From contig OX457064.1 in NCBI GenBank assembly GCA_949752795.1, positions 39,056,368-39,120,367 of the forward strand: a DNA stretch of 64,000 nt. The letters run 5' to 3'. The notes below the pieces were generated by a model. It was given only the letters and a program-made list of their open reading frames with translations, did no database searches and was not told the DNA's origin. This document shows, in pieces, positions 1-10,398 of the stretch (the stretch's first letter is position 1; each line of letters opens with the position of its first letter). This DNA comes from Hyperoodon ampullatus (taxonomy: Eukaryota > Chordata > Mammalia > Artiodactyla > Ziphiidae). Made by a program: the position numbers and the translations under genes.

Positions 1-144
1 CCACTACTGCCTGCCTGTCATAGCCTGAACCACCCCAAAATGTCTCATGTTTTCTAATTGTCTTTATGTTTTCTAATTGTGTGTGTGTGTGCATGTGCAC
101 ACACACACACAAAAGATAAGGATATCCAATTCTAAAATAGAAGC
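1..144. other. Unique flank with TG/CA microsatellite
   Basis: This short flank precedes the first L1. It holds an alternating TG tract followed by a CA tract at about 80-112. I see no coding or regulatory signal. No clear duplication of this flank is visible at the far end of the old L1 near 8205. Confidence 0.6.
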
Positions 145-1328
145 TTTAGGGGAGTAGCCAAGATGGAACAGTTGGAAGACCCTGATCTCACCTCCTCCTC
201 GGGGCTTACCAAAATTACAAATACTTACAGAACAACTATAGAAAAGAATGACCTGAAGACTAGCAGAAAAGATCTTCTACAACTAAAGATATAAAGAAGG
301 AACCACAACAAGATGGGTAGGAGGGGTGGAGATGTGATACAGTCAAGACCCACATCCCCAGGTAGAAGACCTACAAAGGAAGGATAATCACAATTGCAGA
401 GGATCTCCCCAAGGAGCAAGGAGTCCTAGCCTAACATCAGGCTCTCCAGCCCAGGGCATCCTGCACCAAGAAGACGAGCCCCTAAAATGTTTGGCTTTGA
501 AGGACAGTGAAGCTTGCTTTGGGAAGAACCAGAGAGCTGTAGGAAAGAGAGACTCCACTCTTAAAGGGCACACACAAATCCCACACACTCTGCAACATAG
601 GGAAGAAGCAGTAATTTGCAAGGAGCCTGAGTCAGACCCACTTGCTGATCTTAGAGAGCCTCCCAGAGAGGCAAGAGGCAACTGGGACTTACACTGGGGA
701 GAGCGACACTGGTGGCAGCTATTTTAGGGTGCTTATCCTACCACAAGGACACTGGTGCTAGCAAGCAACATTTTGGAGCCCTCCCTTTAGCTTATTAATG
801 CTGGGACCCAAACCTGCCCACCAGCCAGTAAGCACCTGGTCTATGCCCCTCCCCAGCCACCACCCCTGGCCAAGCAGCTAGCTACACAGGGATACAGTCC
901 CATTTACCAGCCGGCTGCAGCAGCCAAAGCCTCCCTGAACCCCCAAGCTGCCCCAGGACATGGCTCCACCCACCAGTGGCTGGCAGTCTCAGCACTAGGA
1001 AGGGCTGGCAACCAACCAAACAGAGGGCCAGCCATGCCTACCAGCATACCCACATTAGTCAGCCTGCCACAACAGAAAACCCCACACAGACCACATAGGA
1101 GTCATGCTAGAGCACATGCTCTGGTGGATAGAGGAAAGTGTGCTGTTAGGTCCCATAGGATGTTTCGTACATATGGCCACTTATCCAAGACCAGGAAATG
1201 TAACCAACCTACCTAATACATGCCAAATAATAAATAAAAAAAATAAAGAATCAGGTAAAATGAGATGATAGAGGAATATTTTTGAACAGAAAGAAAAAGA
1301 TAAAACTCCAGAAGAAGGGTTAAGCTAA
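145..1328 (+). other. Degraded L1 5'UTR
   Basis: The stretch begins with GGGAGTAGCCAAGATGGAAC, resembling the AAGATGG-bearing start of mammalian L1 5'UTRs. It runs up to the ORF1 remnant. It has many stops, is A-rich at its 3' end and has no intact reading frame. It is probably no longer a working promoter. A C-rich segment around 800-1000 is the best preserved GC-rich part. Confidence 0.6.
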
Positions 1329-2155
1329 GTGGAAATAACCAATCCTCCCAATAAAGTGTTCACAGTAATGATCATAAAGATGTTCAAGGAACTCAGGAGA
1401 AGAATGGATGAACACAGTGAGAAGTTTAACAAAGAGTTAGAAACTATAAAGAAGACACAAACAGAACTAAAGAATACATTAACTGAAATTTTAAAATGCA
1501 CTAGAAGGAATCAACAGTAGGAATACAGAGGATACAGAGGAATGGATCAGTGAACTGGAAGACAGAATGGTGGAAATGACTCAATGAATAGAAAAAAAGA
1601 AAAACAATTTTAAAAAATGAGGACAGTTTAAGAGACCACTGGGACAACATCAAATGTACTAACATTTACATTATAGGGGTCCCAGAGGAGAAGAGGGATA
1701 GAAAGAGGTAGAGAACATATTTGAAAACATACTAGCTTAAAACTTTGCTAATATAGGAAAGGAAAAGAGACATCCAAGTGTAGGAAGCACAGAGAATCAC
1801 AAACAGAATCAGTTCAAAGAGGATCACAATATGACACATTGTTATTAAAATGACAAAAATTACAGACAAAAAGAGAATATTAAAAGCAGCAAGAGAAAAG
1901 CAAATAATTATGTACAAGAAAACTTTCATAAGACTATCAGCTGACTTTTCAGCAAAAACTCTGCAGGCCAGAAGTAAGTATCTTTATATATTTAAAATGA
2001 TAACAGGGAAAAGCCTACAACCAAGAATACTCTGCCGAGCAAGGTTACCATTCAAATTTGAAGGAGAGATAAAGAGTTTTACAGACAAACAAAAGCCAAA
2101 AGAGTTCAGCACCACTAAACAGGCTTTACAAGAAATGTTAAAGGGACTTTTCTAA
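1329..2155 (+). pseudogene. L1 ORF1 remnant
   Basis: Fragments of the L1 RNA-binding chaperone ORF1p are readable. The first frame (1329-1520) is a Lys/Glu-rich segment matching the coiled-coil region. A second frame (1850-2155) matches the C-terminal domain: LKAAREKQ, then LSADFSAKTLQAR, and ending with FSTTKQALQEMLKGLF. The same blocks occur in the intact ORF1 at 48676-49590. Stops and frameshifts separate the pieces, so no functional protein is expected. Confidence 0.85.
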
Positions 2156-2444
2156 ACAGAAAAAAGAAAAGACCACAACAGAAATATGAAAATTATGAAA
2201 GAAAAAAACCTCATTGGTAAAGGCAAATATACAGTAAAGATAGTAAATCAACCACATATAAAGTTAGTAGGAAGATTAAAAGACAAAAGTAATAAAATCA
2301 TCTATATCTACAATAAGTAGTTAAAGGATACAGAAAACAAAAAGATGTAAAACATGATGTCAGAAACATTAAATGGGGAGCAGTAAAAATGCAGGGTTGT
2401 TCAAATGTGTCCAAACTTAACAGATCATCGACTTAAAATAATCT

Positions 2445-2445
2445 C

Positions 2446-2510
<65 letters not shown>

Positions 2511-2545
2511 TGGTGTGTGTGTATATAATTTTTATATATATACAC
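2445..2545. repeat. Compound (TA)n(CA)n microsatellite
   Basis: Pure TA repeats run directly into CA repeats, followed by TATACACATGGTGTGTGTGT and more TA. It lies between the ORF1 and ORF2 remnants of the old L1 and probably expanded after insertion. Confidence 0.9.
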
Positions 2546-3758
2546 ATCATGGTAACCACAAACCAAAAAATCTATAATAGATACACACACAAAAAGACAA
2601 TGGAATCCAAACATAACACTAAAGATAGTCATCAAATCACAAGAGAAGAGAGCAAAAGAAGAAAAAGGGAACAAAAAAGAACTACAAAGAACCCCCCAAA
2701 ATTAACAAATTGGCAATAGATACATATATATCAATAACTACTTTAAAAGTAAATGGACTTAATGCTTCAAAAGACAGAGTGTCTGAATGGATACAAAAAC
2801 AAGACCCATCTCTATGCTGCGTCACTACAGATCTACAGACACATACAGACTGAAAGTGAGGGGATAGAAAAGGTATTCCATGAAAATAGGAATAAGAAGT
2901 CTGCATAGCAATTCTTATTTAAGACAAAATAGACTTTAAAACAAAGAGTGTTATAAGAGACAAAGGAGAACATTACATAAAGATAAAGGGATCAATCCAA
3001 CAGGAAGATATAACAATTGTAAATATACACATACCCAATGTAGGAGGACCTGAATACATAAGGCAAATATTAACAGATATAAAGGGAGAAATTGACAGTA
3101 ACACGATAATAGTAGGAGAGTATAACACCACACTTACATCAACAGACAGATCATCCATACAGAAAATCAATAAGAAAACACTGGCCTTACATGATACATT
3201 ACACCAGATGAACTTAATGGATATATATAGAACATTCCATCCAAAAGCAACAGAATATACATTCTTTAAAAGTGCACATGAAACATTATCCAGCATAGAT
3301 AACATGTTAGGTCACAAAAAAAGTCCCAATAAATTTAGGAAAACTGAAGTCATATCAAGCATCTTTTCCAAGCACAACACTATAAGACCAAGACTCAATC
3401 ACAAGAAAAAAAAAAAAAAAGACCCTGCAAAAATGCAAATACCTGGAGGTTGAACAATATGCTAGTAAATAATCAATGGGTCATGGAAGAAATCAAACAG
3501 AAAGTCAAAACATACCTGGAGACAGATGAAAATGAAAACACAATGATCCAATATCTACAGGACACAGCAAAAGCAACACTAAAAGGGAAGTTCATAGCAA
3601 TACAAGCCTATCTCAGGAAACAAGAAAAATCTCAAATAAACAATGTAACCTTACACCTAAAGGAACTAGAAAAAGAAGAACAGATTAAACCCAAAGTTTG
3701 TAGAAGGAAAGAAATAATAAAGTTCAGAGCAGAAATACATGAAATAGAGACTTAAAAA

Positions 3759-3842
3759 AAGAAAAAGGAAAAGAAGAAAGGGAAGGAGGGAAGGAAGGAA
3801 GGAAGGAAGGAAGGGAGGAAGGGAGGGAGGGAGGGAGGATGG
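3759..3842. repeat. GGAA/GGGA-rich low-complexity tract
   Basis: An A/G-only tract of AAGGAAGG and GGGAGGGA units sits inside the old L1 ORF2, just before the CHR SINE. It is a simple-sequence expansion. Confidence 0.9.
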
Positions 3843-3922
3843 ATCAATGAAACCAAGAGCTCATTCTTTGAAAAGCTCGTTCTTTGATAAACCTTTACCC
3901 AGACTCATCAAGAAAAAAGAGA

Positions 3923-4118
3923 GGGCTTCCCTGGTGGCGCAGTGGTTGAGAGTCCGCCTGCCGATGCAGGGGACACGGGTTTGTGCCCCGGTCCGGGAAG
4001 ATCCCACATGCCGCGGAGCGCCTGGGCCCGTGAGCCATGGCCACTGAGCCTGCGCAACTGGAGCCTGTGTCCCACAACGGGAGAGGCCACAACAGTGAGA
4101 GGCCCGCACACCGCAAAA
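3923..4118 (+). mobile_element. CHR-type tRNA-derived SINE
   Basis: It starts GGGCTTCCCTGGTGGCGCAG. It carries an A box-like TGGCGCAGTGGTTGAGAG and a B box-like GGTTTGTGCCCCGG, and ends in CACCGC plus an A tail. The flanks repeat AAAAAAGAGA (3913-3922 and 4119-4128), which fits a TSD, although the sequence is low complexity. It is inserted in sense orientation in the old L1 ORF2. SINEs like this are transcribed by RNA polymerase III and mobilised by L1 proteins. Confidence 0.92.
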
Positions 4119-4861
4119 AAAAAAGAGAGAGAGGGCCCAAATCAATAAAGTCAGAAATAAAAAAGGAGAAATTACAACTGACACCACAGAAATACAAAGG
4201 GTTTTAAGAGATTACTATGAACAATTACATGCCAATAAATTGCACAACCTAGAAGAAATAGATACATTCCTAGAAACACACAATCTCCCAAGACTGAGTC
4301 AAGAAAAAATATGAAACATGAACAGACCAATTACCAGTAATGAAATAGAATTAGTAATTTAAAAACTCCCAACAAAAATCTAGGACCAGATGGCTTCACA
4401 GGTGAATTCTACCAAGCATTTAAAGAAGAGTTAACACACCTTCTCAAACTCTTCCAAAAAAATTGCAGAGGAAGGAATGCTTCCAAACTCATTCTACGAG
4501 ACCAGCATCTCTGTGATACCAAAACCAACCAAAAATACCAGAAGAAAAGGATATTAGAGGCCAATATCACTGATGAACATGGATGCAAAACTCCTCAACA
4601 AAATATTGGCAAACCAAATTCGACAATCCATTAAAAGGATTATACACCATGATCAAGCAGATTTTATCCCAGGGATACCAGAATGGTTCAATATCTACAC
4701 ATCAATCAGTGGGCTACAACACATTAACATTTTGAAGAATAAATATATGATCATCTCAATAGATGTAGAAAAAGCTATCGACAAAACTCAACATTTATGA
4801 TACAAAAAACTTTCACCAAAGTGGGTATAGAAGGAAAATATGTCAACATAATATGTTATAT

Positions 4862-5242
4862 ATGAAAGAAAGAAATTTTTTAAATGAGGATAGTTTAAGA
4901 GACTTCCCTGTGACAACATTAAACATACTAATATTTGCATTATAGGGGTCCCAAAAGGAAAAGAGGCAGAGAACATATTAGGAGACATTATAGCTTAAAA
5001 CTGCCCTAACCTAGGAAAGGAAACAGACATCCAAGTTCAGGAATCATAGAGGGTCCCAAACAGGGTCAATCCAAAGATGACGACACCAAGATGTACTGTA
5101 ATTAAAATGGTAAAAATTAAAGGTAAAAAAAAAGAATATTAAAAGCAGCAAGGGAAAGCAACTAGTTATGTATAAGGGAATTTGCATAAGGTTATCAAAT
5201 GACTTTTCAGCAGAAGCTCCACAGGCCAGAAGGGAGTGGCAT
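4862..5242 (+). pseudogene. L1 ORF1 fragment embedded in ORF2
   Basis: This block matches ORF1, not ORF2: compare TTTAAGAGAC...CATTATAGGGGTCCC here with about 1616-1690, and TATTAAAAGCAGCAAG with about 1880. It covers roughly the middle of ORF1, up to CAGGCCAGAAGGGAGTGG. ORF2 sequence lies on both sides, and about 65 bp of ORF2 (4797-4860) is repeated at 5243-5308. No A tail is seen at the junction. It may be a rearranged chimera or an internally deleted second L1 joined to the first. Confidence 0.75.
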
Positions 5243-5878
5243 TTATGATAAAAACCCTCACTAAAGTAGGTATAGAGGGAACATATCTTGACATAATAAA
5301 ACCCATATACTACAAGCCCACAGCTAACATACTCAACAGTGAAAAGCTAAAAGCATATTCTCTAAGATCAGGAACAAGACAAGGATGCCCACTCTTGCCA
5401 CTTTTATTCAACATAGCATTAATAGTTCTAGCTACAACAATCAGACAAGAAAAAGAAATAAAGGGAATCCAAGTTGGAAAGGAAGGAGTAAAACTGTCAC
5501 TGTTTGAAGATGACATGATACTATATACAGAAAATCCTGACGATGCCACCCAAAAACCATTAGAACTAATAAATGAATTCAGTAAGCCGTAGTATACAAA
5601 ATATATGGAAATCAGTTGCAAAAAGAACTATCAGAAACAGAAATTAAGAAAACAATCCCATTTACAGTCACATCAAAAAGAATAAAGTACCTAGGAATAG
5701 ATCAACTAGGGAGATAAAAGACCTTATTGGGAAAACTATAAGACACTGATGAAAGAAACTAGAGGTGACATTAACAAATGGAAAGATATATCATGCTCAC
5801 AGATTGAAAAAATTAATATTATAAAAATGACGATATTCCCCAAAGCAGATTCAGTGCAATCCCTATCAAAATACCAAT

Positions 5879-7493
5879 ACCAGAGGAATCAGGCTTCCTG
5901 ACTTCAGACTATACTACAAAGCTACAGTAACCAAGACAGTATGGTACTGGCACAAAAACAGAAATATAAATCAATGGAACAGGATAGAAAGCCCAGAGAT
6001 AAACCCATGCACATATGGTCAACTTATCTTTGATAAAGGAGGCAAGAATATACAGCGGAGAAAAGACAGCCTCTTCAATAAGTGGTGCTGGTAAAACTGG
6101 ACAACTACATGTAAAAGAATGAAATTAGAACACTCCCTAACACCATACACAAAAATAACCTCAAAATGGATTAGAGACCTAAATGTAAGACAGGACACTA
6201 TAAAAGTCTTAGAGGAAAACATAGGAAGAACACTCTTTGACATAAATCCCAGCAATATCTTTTTGGATCCACCTCCTAGAGTAATGGAAATAAAAACAAA
6301 AATAAACAAATGGGACCTAATGAAACTTAAAAGCTTTTGCACAGCAAAGGGAACCATAAACAAGAGGAAAAGACACCCCTCAGAATGGGAGAATATATTT
6401 GCAAATGAAGCAACTGACAAAGGACTAATCTCCAAAATTTACAAGCAGCTCATGCAGCTCAATATCAAAAAGACAAAAACCCAATCCAAAAATGGTCAGA
6501 AGACCTAAATAGACATTTCTCCAAAGAAGATATACAGATTGCCAACAAACACATGAAAGAATGCTCAACATCATTAATCATTAGAGAAATGCAAATCAAA
6601 ACTACAATGAGATATCATCTCACACTGGTCAGAATGGCCATCATCAAAAAATCTGCAAACAATAAATGCTGGAGAGGGTGTGGAGAAAAGGGAACCCTCT
6701 TTCACTGTTGGTGGGAATGTAAATTGATACAGCCACTATGGAGAACAGTATGGAGGTTCCTTAAAGAACTAAAAATAGAACTATCATACAACCCAGCAAT
6801 CCCACTACTGGGCATATACCCTGAGATAACCATAATTCAAAAAGAGTCATGTACCACAATGTTCACTGCAGCTCTATTTACAATAGCCAGGACATGGAAG
6901 CAACCTAAGTGTCCATCAACAGATGAATGGATAAAGAAGATGTGGCCCATTTATATAATGGAATGTTACTCTGTCATAAAAAGAAACAAAATTGAGTTAT
7001 TTGTAGTGAGGTGGACGGACCTAGAGTCTGTCATACAGAGTGAATTAAGTCAGAAAGAGAAAAACAAATACCATATGCTGACACATATACATGGAATCTA
7101 AAAAAAAAAAAGAAAGAAATGGTCATGAAGAACCTATGGGCAAGACGGGAATAAAGACACAGACCTACTAGAGAATGGACTTGAGGATATGGGGAGGGGG
7201 AAGGGTAAGCTGGGACAAAGTGAGAGAGTGGCATGGACATATATACACTACCAAATGTAAAATAGATAGCTAGTGGGAAGTAGCTGCATAGCACAGGGAG
7301 ATCAGCTCGGTGCTTGTGACCACCTAGAGAGGTGGGATAGAGAAGGTGGGAGGGACCGAGACACAAGAGGGAAGATATATGGGGACATATGTATATGTGT
7401 AACTGATTTACTTTGTTATAAAGCAGAAACTAACACATCATTGTAAAGCAATTATACTCCAATAAAGATATTTAAAAACAAAACTAAACTAAA
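5879..7493 (+). mobile_element. 5'-truncated L1 inserted into the old L1
   Basis: The insert starts abruptly in ORF2 (CAGAGGAATCAGGCTTCCTG) and runs through the ORF2 C-terminus and 3'UTR to AATAAAGATATTT and an A-rich tail. It is bounded by a perfect 12 bp TSD, CAAAATACCAAT (5867-5878 and 7494-7505). The host L1 ORF2 resumes immediately afterwards. Its 3'UTR keeps the long ending (CATTGTAAAGCAATTATACTCCAATAAAG) that the youngest copies in the window lack, so it belongs to an older subfamily. Confidence 0.9.
6119..7101 (+). pseudogene. L1 ORF2 C-terminal fragment
   Basis: Two frames (6119-6508 and 6553-7101) cover the ORF2p C-terminal segment. The second holds the cysteine-rich motif [18 protein letters not shown] and the ending [25 protein letters not shown] (shortened here to its start and end). 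A frameshift separates them. It has no endonuclease or RT because of the 5' truncation, so it is a dead fragment. Confidence 0.85.
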
Positions 7494-8205
7494 CAAAATA
7501 CCAATGGCATTTTTCACAGATCTAGAACAAATAATTCTAAAATGTGTATGGAAACACAAAATAATAAATAAAAAATAAACACCAATAGCCAAAATAATCT
7601 CGAGAAAGAAGAACAAAGCTGGAGGTTTCCTGCTCCCTTGTTTCAAACTATACTACAAAGCTACAGTAATCAAAATTGTACGGGACTGGCACAAACACAG
7701 AAACAAAGATCAATGGAACAGAATAGAGAGTCCAGAAATGAACCCACTGTTATATGGATAATTAATGTATGACAAAGGAGACAAGAATATACAATGGAGA
7801 AAGACAGTTTCTTCAATAAATGGTGTTAGGAAAACTGAACAGCTAACATGCAAAAGTATCAAACTGGATTACTTTCTCACATCATTACAAAAATAAACTC
7901 AAAATGGATTAAAGACTTAAATGTGAGAATTGAAACCATAAAACTGCTAGAACAAAACATAGACAGTACATTCTTTGGCACTGCTCTTAGCAATATTTTT
8001 TTTACATCTGTCTCCACAGGCAAGGGAAATAAAAGCAAAAATAAACAAAGGGAAATACATCAAACTAAAAAGCTTTGGCACAGTGACGGAAAATGTCAAC
8101 AAAATGAAAAGGTCTGTAAAGTCAAATCATTATGCTGTACACCTCAAATTTATACAGTGCTGTATGTCAATTATATCTCAATAAAACTGGAAGGAAAAAT
8201 ATAAT

Positions 8206-9846
8206 AAATAAAGAAGAGACTTCAAGCCAAACACATATATCTCATAGCATGGCAAGTTTGTTAGACTGAGGAAGCAAGAGGCTCCTTTAGGTTGAAGACA
8301 GACCTACATCCACCTGCTTCCCACTGCTTCACTGTAGAAAGAGGTGGAGTAGCTCTCATTCCCCTCAGCTCACACCCTAACCTAGGCCCATTAGATTGAA
8401 ACACTCTGACAGAAAGAGGAACCCAGAAAAGAAGAATTTAAGCAAAAGCATGTTGGGGAAAGAGTACATTTTTCCCTCAGGCCATGAAGAGTAGTCAAAA
8501 CAATTTAACCCAGGTCTCCTTTCTGCTGGACTTTCCTCGAACTCAATGGGCTGCCTGTGGGAGTGGGGGGAGGGAAAGAGCAATTTTCTCCTCCTGAACA
8601 GGAGCAAGGCCCAGAGTCCTCTTCATGGGAGAAAAAAAGAAAGTCAATCCAAAATGAGAGATATCACTAGAGAGGGCTTAACCCCCAAAAGACAAAATCG
8701 AATTAACAAGTCATGTACAAACACTTGTATGTTTAATCATCTCCATTTGTACATTAAAATCCCTGTGCCTGGTGCTGTTATCCCATATGGATGCTGAGGA
8801 ATCCATTTTGTCCTTGACCCAGGTCGCCATCATTCCCCTCCTCTGCCTGACTTAGAAATGAGAGAAAGACCAGATGAAAAGAGTCTTGATTTCCCATTAC
8901 AGGAACACACAGAGTATTGAATGAAATACTTATCCCCTGCTGGAATCCCTCATGTCTTACAATTGTTTCCTTTGTGCATTTTTATCCTTCTTACAGGAAA
9001 TTAAAAAGAAAAGTCTTAAGGGCTCTCACTATTTCTGACCTGATGCAGAATCTTAACTAGAATTCAGTTTTGTATTTTCTATTATAACACACACATTATT
9101 TTCTCTATATACAGGGATGAACCAATTTTAACATTCAGTAATCCCTGACTACATGTGAAAGGCTTATAGCCATCCCAGTATATTTATTGTACAGACACTG
9201 CATTACCATAAATGTATGAAAGGAAGTCATATATTTTCAATTACTCCATTCATGAAAATGCCTTTTCAATCACAGCCTCTTACTGTGAACCCAGCTGTTT
9301 GTTTCATATTACAGTTCAAGAGCTGAGTTTCAAGTGCACTGAAAGCTTTGCCATGGACCACTGTCTAAAAGACAATGACAGACCAGCTAAGCAAAAACCT
9401 GAGATTTTACAGGTTTTACGTAGTATAAAATCTCCCACATGTCATGGACAACTTTTTTCAACATTGATAAGGATTACTGAAAAAAGTACCATACCTAAGA
9501 AAATTTCCAAATGTTGGCTGAAGGTGTTCTTTCTTGCTATAAAATCATGCCATCAGGAAGATATACCTGCCTCAAAAAACAATGTATTTTGGTATAGGAG
9601 TTGGCCAGTCCAGACAATTGAATCCCATATCTAGTTTAGTCAAAAATTTAAAGAGAATAATTCACATTACTATTGAAGACATATACAAGGATGAGGAATC
9701 CATTTCTGTTTTGAATTTAACACATGCAATTTTACTGGCCGTTGGTGCTTTGGAACAGAAACAATGAAAGTGAGTGGTAACCTACTTAGTCTTTGAGCTG
9801 CTACCATTGCAGAGGCTGTTTCTACTACTGCTATAGAATATCAATT
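8206..9846. other. Intergenic, no recognised gene
   Basis: AT-rich sequence between two L1 clusters. It has one ATG-started open frame of 140 codons at 9212-9634 with no domain I recognise. That length is unsurprising by chance in 64 kb read in six frames. I see no splice-site pattern or CpG island. Confidence 0.55.
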
Positions 9847-10398
9847 AAAGTTATGTTTACTTGTAGTAATCTCTCATAATCCATCAAATTTCTGCAGTGT
9901 CAGTTGTTACTTCTCCTTTTTCATTTCTAATTCTATTGAGTCTTCTCCCTTTTTTTCTTGATGAGTCTGGCTAGTGGTTTATCAATTTTGTTTATCTTCT
10001 CAAAGAACCAGCTTTTAGTTTTATTGGTCTTTGCTATTGTTTCCTTCATTTCTTTTTTTTTTTTTTTTTTTATTAGTTTCTGCTTTATAACAAAGTGAAT
10101 CAGTCATACATATACATCTGTTCCCACATCCCCTCCCTCATGCATCTCCCTCCCTCCCACCCTCCCCATCCCACCCCTCCAGGCAGTCACAAAGCACCGA
10201 GCTGATCTCCCTGTGCTCTGCGGCTGCTTCCCACTATCTATCTACCTTACGTTTGGTAGTGTATATATGTCCATGCCTCTCTTTCCCTTTGTCACAGCTT
10301 ACCCTTCCCCTTCCCCATATCCTCAAGTCCATTCTCAAGTAGGTCTGTGTCTTTATTCCCGTTTTACCCCTAGGTTCTTCATGACATTTTTTTTTTTT

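Larger units (their letters stand above)
2710..5866 (+). pseudogene. L1 ORF2 remnant (endonuclease to RT)
   Basis: Broken frames match L1 ORF2p in order. An endonuclease start lies near 2735 (translated pieces SITTLKVNGLNAS-like). An endonuclease core follows at 3208-3453 ([16 protein letters not shown]), then the linker at 3450-3755. Reverse-transcriptase blocks lie at 4573-4800 ([15 protein letters not shown]) and 5236-5592 ([14 protein letters not shown], with the catalytic FADD replaced by FEDD). Many stops are present. The SINE at 3923-4118 and the ORF1 fragment at 4862-5242 interrupt it. The D-box change and the frameshifts make it inactive. Confidence 0.85.
145..8205 (+). mobile_element. 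Old, degraded full-length-like L1 (composite)
   Basis: The order 5'UTR-like sequence (about 145-1328), ORF1 remnant, ORF2 remnant and L1 3' end is recognisable on the plus strand. Every reading frame is broken, so the element is dead. It is interrupted by a GA-rich tract, a CHR SINE (3923-4118), an extra ORF1 fragment (4862-5242) and a later 5'-truncated L1 (5879-7493). ORF2 sequence resumes at 7494 with the 12 bp CAAAATACCAAT that precedes the inserted L1. The terminal part (7506-8205) jumps from ORF2 C-terminal sequence to a short 3'UTR ending near CAATAAAACTGG, which implies an internal deletion. I saw no outer TSD, so more than one ancient element may be merged here. Confidence 0.8.

Noticed and set aside
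2405..2719. Frames over the TA/CA microsatellite
   Set aside because: Tyr/Ile and His/Thr repeats encoded by a dinucleotide tract are not a gene.
3923..4118. tRNA gene suggested by A and B boxes
   Set aside because: The tRNA-like head is part of a multi-copy CHR SINE with an A tail and TSD. No intact cloverleaf gene is present.
9212..9634. 140-codon ATG-started frame in unique DNA
   Set aside because: No recognised domain, ordinary AT-rich composition, and such a length is expected by chance about once or more in 64 kb over six frames.
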